Positions 58,988-64,000 of a stretch of DNA of 64,000 nucleotides are shown piece by piece. Made by a program: the position numbers and the translations under genes. The notes below the pieces were generated by a model. It saw nothing but the letters and a program-made list of their open reading frames with translations, was not told the origin of the DNA and made no database searches. Origin of the DNA: Cladorhizidae sp. MBARI D1340-BT2 (Eukaryota; Porifera; Demospongiae; Poecilosclerida; Cladorhizidae); the NCBI GenBank assembly GCA_028752905.1, contig JAQNBH010000015.1, positions 15,564,156 through 15,628,155 on the forward strand, given 5' to 3'. The stretch's first letter is position 1, and each line of letters opens with the position of its first letter.

Positions 58988-60260
58988 CAGGGTTCCCCAA
59001 CCTTTTTAGCCCAACGTCTACAAAGCTAAATTCAGGAGGACAGAAAAAATCACAATGTAACAATCATAATTTATTAACGAGACACCTGATGTTGTTTGCA
59101 ACCACAAAGAGATATATATCGGGATCAGGTTGATATATAGAAGGAGCACATCAGACAAGTGATGATCTAATAGTTGCGAATGTAGCCTACTGTCTTGGCA
59201 TGCTTTATCTTGGAGAACAACTGTTCACAGTGGTATGTAGTGCCAAACATGCTCACTACTTGCTGTCCATGGGGTGGTAAGGTTTGGGAACCATCCAGAT
59301 GAGAGCATGTGGTTCTTATAGAAATGTGGCAAGCAAGGAACTTGGGTTTCAAATCTTCTGAACACTGGAAATCAATGAGTTCCATCTGCAGTTTTAATGG
59401 CACTATTTCACAGTCAACATCAAAATGCGAAGATAAAATTTCGATAGCTGGTGCATTTATCTCATGTCAGCTAAACGGCTGACAAACTCAGAGCAGAGGT
59501 CACCAATAAACTGCACCCAGACACTGATGCGAACATCTTCAGAGCAAGATCACAGATGAGGAAAGTGTGACAGGTTGTTTTTCTCCAGCTGAGATTCCCA
59601 TAGGCAGAACTTCAACTCAAAAAGGAGATATGTGAGTGAAAGTTGCAGACTAAGAGATCCTTACCCTGAAGCTGAGGTTGTGCTGGTTCAGGTGAGCCAT
59701 GATATCAGCAATGAAGGCCAGTTTGGCAATCCAACTCGGGTCAGAAAACATTTTGAACCCTCCCAGATCCTTGCGGTCAAGAAGGCCACCATCTCCTTTC
59801 TGAGGTCAAACACCCTGCTGAGCATCTAGCCATGACTCAGCCAATGAAATTAACCTGATCACCATATTCTGCTTTCATCTCTACCAGAAGCTTTTGAAAT
59901 GGGTGGTGATTCAGTCCACGGGCAAGGATCACACTCACTCCCTTCACAACAGTTGCCATGATGTACTCCATAATTGCTGATGTGGCACACCAGTATTCCT
60001 GGTGCACAATGCAATGCAGCCTTTTAATCTGCTGATGGCGGCTGAATGCCTCAAGAAAGTGAGACAAACCCTTTCTTCTCCCCAACCATGGCTGGAGCAC
60101 TGTCTGTTGTAATGGCAGTCAGGCGAGACAAATTCAGATTCATTTCATCAACACACTTCAGCACTGCTTTCAAAATATATGCACCAGTATTGTTGCCCTT
60201 CATCGTGTGGGTTGTGAGTCCCTCACATCCCTCCCTTCCCTCTTACCAGCAAAGTTTTCT
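58988..60260 (-). mobile_element. hAT transposon with decayed transposase
   Basis: The left end CAGGGTTCCCCAAC at 58988-59001 is a typical hAT terminal inverted repeat. Minus-strand frames encode a transposase related to the source of GTF2IRD2 (Charlie8-like): AITTDSAPAMVGEKKGLSHF (a catalytic Asp region), QIKRLHCIVHQEYWCA, then in a later frame VPLKLQMELIDFQCSEDLK and MFGTTYHCEQLFSKIKHAKT, the hAT dimerisation end. Many stops lie between 59830 and 59430. The right terminal repeat was not found, so it may be truncated by the neighbouring Ty3 remnant. Confidence 0.8.
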
Positions 60261-60267
60261 CTTCCAT

Positions 60268-61200
60268 TCATGCATGTTGGGATAGGCCATTGGCATTGGT
60301 GTTTGAAGTTCCTAGGCGATGCTGTCGGGAAGGAGTAGTCCGAGGATAGAGACCTCCAGGACAGCTAACTACAATCATCTTCATTCTATCCAGGTAGATG
60401 AGGCAGGCATGGCTGTAAAAGTGATGCCAGTCAGGTAGATTTAAAAATGTTGTATCCCTCAAGCAATGACCAAACATTACTTTTCTACTGTGGAGTATCG
60501 TTCCTCCTGCATTATAAACTGCTTGGAGTAGACTGCTAGTGGGGCTCGGTCCTGTCATCTCTGAGATGACGAGGATGGCCCCAATTCCGCAGTCTGAAGT
60601 GTCATTTTGGAGGAGGAAGGGCTTGTCAAAGTTGGGTCCTGTTAGAACAGGGTCATGAGAGAGAAACTGTTTGAGAGAGACAACCAACAGCTACCTGTAG
60701 CTCGTTCATCCACGCAACGGTCTCAGGTCTGTCCTTTTTGTGGCCGGTGAGGGATTTGGCTATGTAAGCACAAAAGCATGATGAACAGTCTGTCATACCT
60801 TGCTAGACTAAGAATGGATTGCACGTTATTCATTCTTGTTACTTTGCTGACATGGATCGCCTGAATGTTGATGTCGTATGGATCTACCTAGTCTCTACCT
60901 GCTATGAATCCATAGTAGAGACATTCTCTCATCACAATGTTACATTTAGAAGGCTTGGGTGTGAGATTGGCCTCCTCCAGTCTGGTGAGACCTTTGTGTA
61001 GGTAGACAATGTGGTCTTTCCAATGTGGGCTGAAAATGATGAGGTCATCCGCATATGTAGCAACAAATGAAAATATGTCAGCAAAAAGGTCATTCTTCAG
61101 TCGTTGGAAGACAGCTGGGGTACCAACAAGACCAAAAGGTATGACTGAGAACTTGTACTTTCCAAACTGGGTCACAAAAGCAGTCTTCTCGATCTAAAAA
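60268..61200 (-). mobile_element. Ty3/gypsy remnant (RT and RNase H start)
   Basis: Minus-strand 61175-60888 encodes FGKYKFSVIPFGL, GTPAVFQRL and TYADDLIIFS, an RT with the catalytic YADD, then HIVYLHKGLTRLEEANLT and PSKC. Frame 60687-60268 starts VSLKQFLSHDPVL and PFLLQNDTSDCGIGAIL, the first strand of RNase H. The rest is missing or shifted. Gag, protease and integrase are not present. Confidence 0.82.
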
Positions 61201-61294
61201 TCAATTTGATCCATCAAAATGTCTGTGTACACAAACAAATGCTCTAATGTTGGTGTAGGTAGGAGGGGGAGGGCGTGACATTGTTCATTGTCAT

Positions 61295-61445
61295 CGTGCC
61301 TTTTCCATTGATGTCTTTGGAATTGGCAAGGGAGTTTCTATAAAAGGGGAGAAGAGCCAGTGTACATGTAGCTACACAGTAAATGAGGGTATACATGGTT
61401 GCTTTGGCCTTTGTTGTACCTATGAAACTGCAGTGGACGAGACAC
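61295..61445 (+). pseudogene. ODC-like exon fragment (fourth copy)
   Basis: The nucleotide sequence matches the exon 7223-7395 of copy A: TTCCATTG, ATTGGCAAGGGAGTTTCTAT+AAAA, GAGAAGAGCCAGTGTACA and GAGGGTATACATGGTTGCTT, in the same order and strand. One base is missing before GAGAAGAGCCAG, so the frame is broken. No neighbouring ODC exons were found; Ty3 remnants lie on both sides. Confidence 0.75.
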
Positions 61446-61519
61446 TTAACTATCAACCACACAATTAGGTAATGTAGTAACTCACCCTTTTACGTTCATC
61501 ACACATACAATCAACTGAT

Positions 61520-62604
61520 TTGGGTCTTGTAGCTGATGTAACTAGACCATTGTTGGGAGCAGATTTCTTAAGAACCCATTCACTGTGGTAAACCTTAACA
61601 CCAAACAACTAGTAGTTGCAAATACTTTCAGTTCAACACCTGTGATACACACTTTTTTGTTGGCTCCTCATTTGTGTTCTATAACTAACCCAACAGACGA
61701 ATATGCCTCACTGATTGCAAAGTTCCTTGCAATCACAAATCCTCAGTTCACTCAGGAGGCTCCCAAACATGGGGCGGAGCACTTCATACCCACCCAAGGC
61801 ACCCATATGCATGCAAGGGCCAGGAGGTTACCCCCTGATAAACTGGCAGTGGCCAAAGCGGAATTCCACAACGATTTTGCCAAATTAGCTGAGGAACAGC
61901 CCACTGACCCCGATATCAGATTGCTTCAGGGGAGTAACACAGGGTTAAACATTCAGGAGATAGAATTTAGTCCTGGGGTAAATCTGTTGTGTGACACCTC
62001 CCAAGACATCGTTAGACCCCTAGTGCCTTCCTCATGGAAAAGGAAGTTATTTGACTCATTCATAACCTCTCCCACCAGGTGGGGAAGTGGTCAAAGGAAT
62101 GTGAATCTTGCCAAGCTGCCAAGATTACTAGACACATTAAGGCCCCATTGCAAACATTCAAAGTACCTGCAAGGAAATTTCAACATATCCATGTTGATTT
62201 GGTGGGACCAACCTCTCAGCCCTTCTCATGGTTATACATACCTCACCATTGTGGACAGATTCTCAAGATGGGTGGAAGCCTTCCCGCTAACTGAGTCCAC
62301 AGTTCAGGCATGCTGACAGAGGTGCCCAATTTACCTCTGGCCTATGGAAAGCAATCGCAAATTGTTTAGGAACCACCTTACATCACACAACAGCCTATTA
62401 CACCCAGTCCAATGGGTTAGTGGAGAGGTTCCACAGTAATATGAAAGACGCTTTAAAGGCTAGAGGGGATTCACCTGATTGGTTCCAGGCACTGCCTTGG
62501 GTCCTCCTTGGAATCAGGACAGCACCCAAGGAGGACCTGGATTGATTGCAGAGATGCTTTATGGCATGCCCTTAGTGGTCCCAGGGGATTTTATTCCCTC
62601 ACCC
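61520..62604 (+). mobile_element. Ty3/gypsy remnant with RT deleted
   Basis: Plus-strand pieces include the protease end (VADVTRPLLGADFLRTHSL) and the protein lead into RT (ARARRLPPDKLAVAKAEF). The sequence then jumps to the integrase lead (DPDIRLLQGSNTGLNIQEIE, WSKECESCQAAKI, IHVDLVGPTSQPFSW) and integrase end (RGAQFTSGLWKAIA, QSNGLVERFHSNMKDALK, EMLYGMPLVVPGDFIP). RT and RNase H have been deleted between KAEF and the DPDIR segment. There are at least three frameshifts. The frame runs without a stop into the next Ty3 element at about 62600. Confidence 0.82.
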
Positions 62605-64000
62605 ACCAACAAAGGCATCACCATCTTAGGTGCTGCCATCTTGCGCTTTTCCGGGATAGACAACTTGGGCAACCTGGTAGAGACTCGCCAAATCACATAT
62701 GTGACCAACAACTCAGATAAACTTTTCCTCAGTAGGGAAGCATGCATCGCTCTCGGCATGATCACCGAGAAATTCCCCACTATAGGAGAGACTGTAAACA
62801 GCCATACCAATACAGTTGGCGCTGTCATGAGAGCTGAGCATGGCATATACACCCACAGTGACAGTGGCCTCACAACAGATTGCAACTGCCCAAGACGTAG
62901 ATCACCACCTCCATCCCCAACAAAGCTACCATTTCCTGCAACAGAAGAGAATTGCGAGAAACTCCAACAGTACCTCCTTGACTACTACAAGTCAAGCACA
63001 CTCAACACATGCGAACACCAACCACTCCCACTGATGGAAGGCCCCCCAATGAAGCTAATGATCAACCCTGATGCTGAACCTGTTGCCTACCACTCCCCTG
63101 TACCAGTCCCAATTCATTGGCAAGATGATGTCAAGGCAGGACTCGACCAAGACGTGAGATTGGGCGTGATAGAGCCAGTCCCTGTTGGTGAGCCAGTGAC
63201 TTGGTGCCACCGCATGGTCATATGTGCCAAGAAAAATGGAAAACCATGACGGACTATTGATTTTCAACCATTGAATGCCCACGCCACCAGAGTGACTCAT
63301 CACACCCAGTCACCATTTCACCAAGCACGATCAGTGCCCCACGGCAAGAAAAAGTCTGTATTCGATGTCTGGAATGGGTATCACAGTGTCCCCATCCGTG
63401 AGCAAGATCGCCACCTGACCACATTCATCACCCCATGGGGCAGATATCGGTACCGCACTGTACCCCAAGGGTATATTGCCTCAGGAGACGGTTACTCAAG
63501 ACGCTGCGTTGAGATTGTGTCAAACATACCCAACAAGACCAAATGCATCGATGACACACTACTTTGGGCAGATGACCTGGAAGGATGCTTTCATCAGGCA
63601 GTTCAGTGGCTTGACATTTGTGGCAGGAATGGTATAACCCTAAACCCAGAAAAGTTGCGGTTTGGCCATGACATAGTAGAGTTTGCTGGCTTTGAGATCA
63701 CCATGGACAGCGTTCGACCCTGCAAGAAATACCTCCAAGCAATTATGGAATTCCCTAAGACAAAAAACATAACCGATATCCGTTCATGGTTCGGCCTCAT
63801 TAACCAAGTGTCATATGCGTTCAGCATGGCAGAGAAGATGCTCCCCTTTCGCCAACTACTGAAAACCAGCACCCGTTTCCACTGGGACGATAACCTCAAT
63901 GACCTATTTGAAGAGTCCAAACTGGTCATAGTAGATGAGATTACAGAGGGTGTCCGTATTTTTGACAAATCAAGGCCAACATGCCTAGCCACTGATTGGT
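62605..64000 (+). mobile_element. Second Ty3 element related to 1796-7145, truncated at both ends
   Basis: From TNKGITILG onward the frame aligns with the intact gag-pol: the protease end (LFLSREACIALGM), the linker ([20 protein letters not shown]) and RT ([70 protein letters not shown]). The catalytic box is again CIDD. A TGA at 63247-63249 stands where the intact copy has CGG or CGA; apart from it the RT looks open. Gag and the protease active site are missing on the left, and the sequence leaves the window on the right in early RNase H. Confidence 0.88.

Larger units (their letters stand above)
55320..58990 (-). mobile_element. Penelope-like element split by an RT element
   Basis: The 3' end (55330-55400, minus) has the hammerhead-like core. 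The tail runs to about 55660 and matches 12300-12600. The coding part resumes at 58100-58990 with the GIY-YIG region (VVYHIPCCCGKYYI, near 58380), KELLVKEELH-type and CPFLICHQH, and an RT box read as FVDNNFCIMKE near 58910. In between lies an unrelated RT element (55680-57790). Frames are broken, so neither is active. The order and orientation of the Penelope parts match the copy at 12300-13340. Confidence 0.68.

Overview
The window is animal genomic DNA: split genes with GT-AG introns, AT-rich non-coding sequence, and a dense, nested load of animal transposon families. The mix (Ty3 elements with an unusual CIDD reverse-transcriptase box, Penelope-like elements, piggyBac, hAT and a multi-copy CXC-tailed repeat ORF that I associate with sponges and cnidarians) suggests an early-branching metazoan, most plausibly a sponge. 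The species cannot be fixed from the sequence alone.

The only recognisable host gene family is a tandem, same-strand cluster of ornithine decarboxylase (ODC)-like genes. Copy A (732-7820) is open through its last five exons; its first exons are outside the window or lost. Copy B (18388-19972) is a frameshifted pseudogene missing its last exon. Copy C (48877-55083) keeps all eight exons and a TATA-like promoter but has two frameshifts and has lost the catalytic cysteine. A fourth copy survives as one exon fragment (61295-61445). All copies that retain the region lack the arginine that binds the PLP phosphate. A second host-derived trace is a broken double-FYVE (ZFYVE1/DFCP1-like) fragment on the minus strand at 9539-10290.

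The rest is mobile DNA. A complete, young Ty3/gypsy element (1796-7145) sits in an intron of ODC copy A. It has near-identical 227-bp LTRs, a 5-bp target duplication and one intact 1589-codon gag-pol frame. Directly after its 5' LTR is a 13-nt segment perfectly complementary to part of the LTR, which suggests self-primed reverse transcription. Region 12.3-14.2 kb holds a Penelope-like remnant and a reverse-transcriptase tail. Regions 20.5-20.8 and 27.2-29.1 kb hold LINE-type remnants.

An uncharacterised element of about 4 kb occurs twice in inverted orientation (21.0-25.5 kb minus; 35.4-39.7 kb plus, resuming at 45.36 kb). The copies share their first three quarters and carry different 3' modules. 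A piggyBac element (39.72-45.36 kb) splits the second copy and is itself interrupted by a decayed LTR element (40.3-42.7 kb). Region 30.7-33.2 kb is a decayed minus-strand Ty3 element. Between 45.8 and 48.8 kb lie an inverted array of 24-bp repeats and a large foldback repeat that ends next to the copy C promoter.

From 55.3 kb to the right edge, Penelope, LINE-like RT, hAT and three Ty3 fragments are nested or abutted. The last is a diverged relative of the intact Ty3 element and runs off the end. No rRNA, tRNA, CRISPR array or prokaryotic feature was seen.
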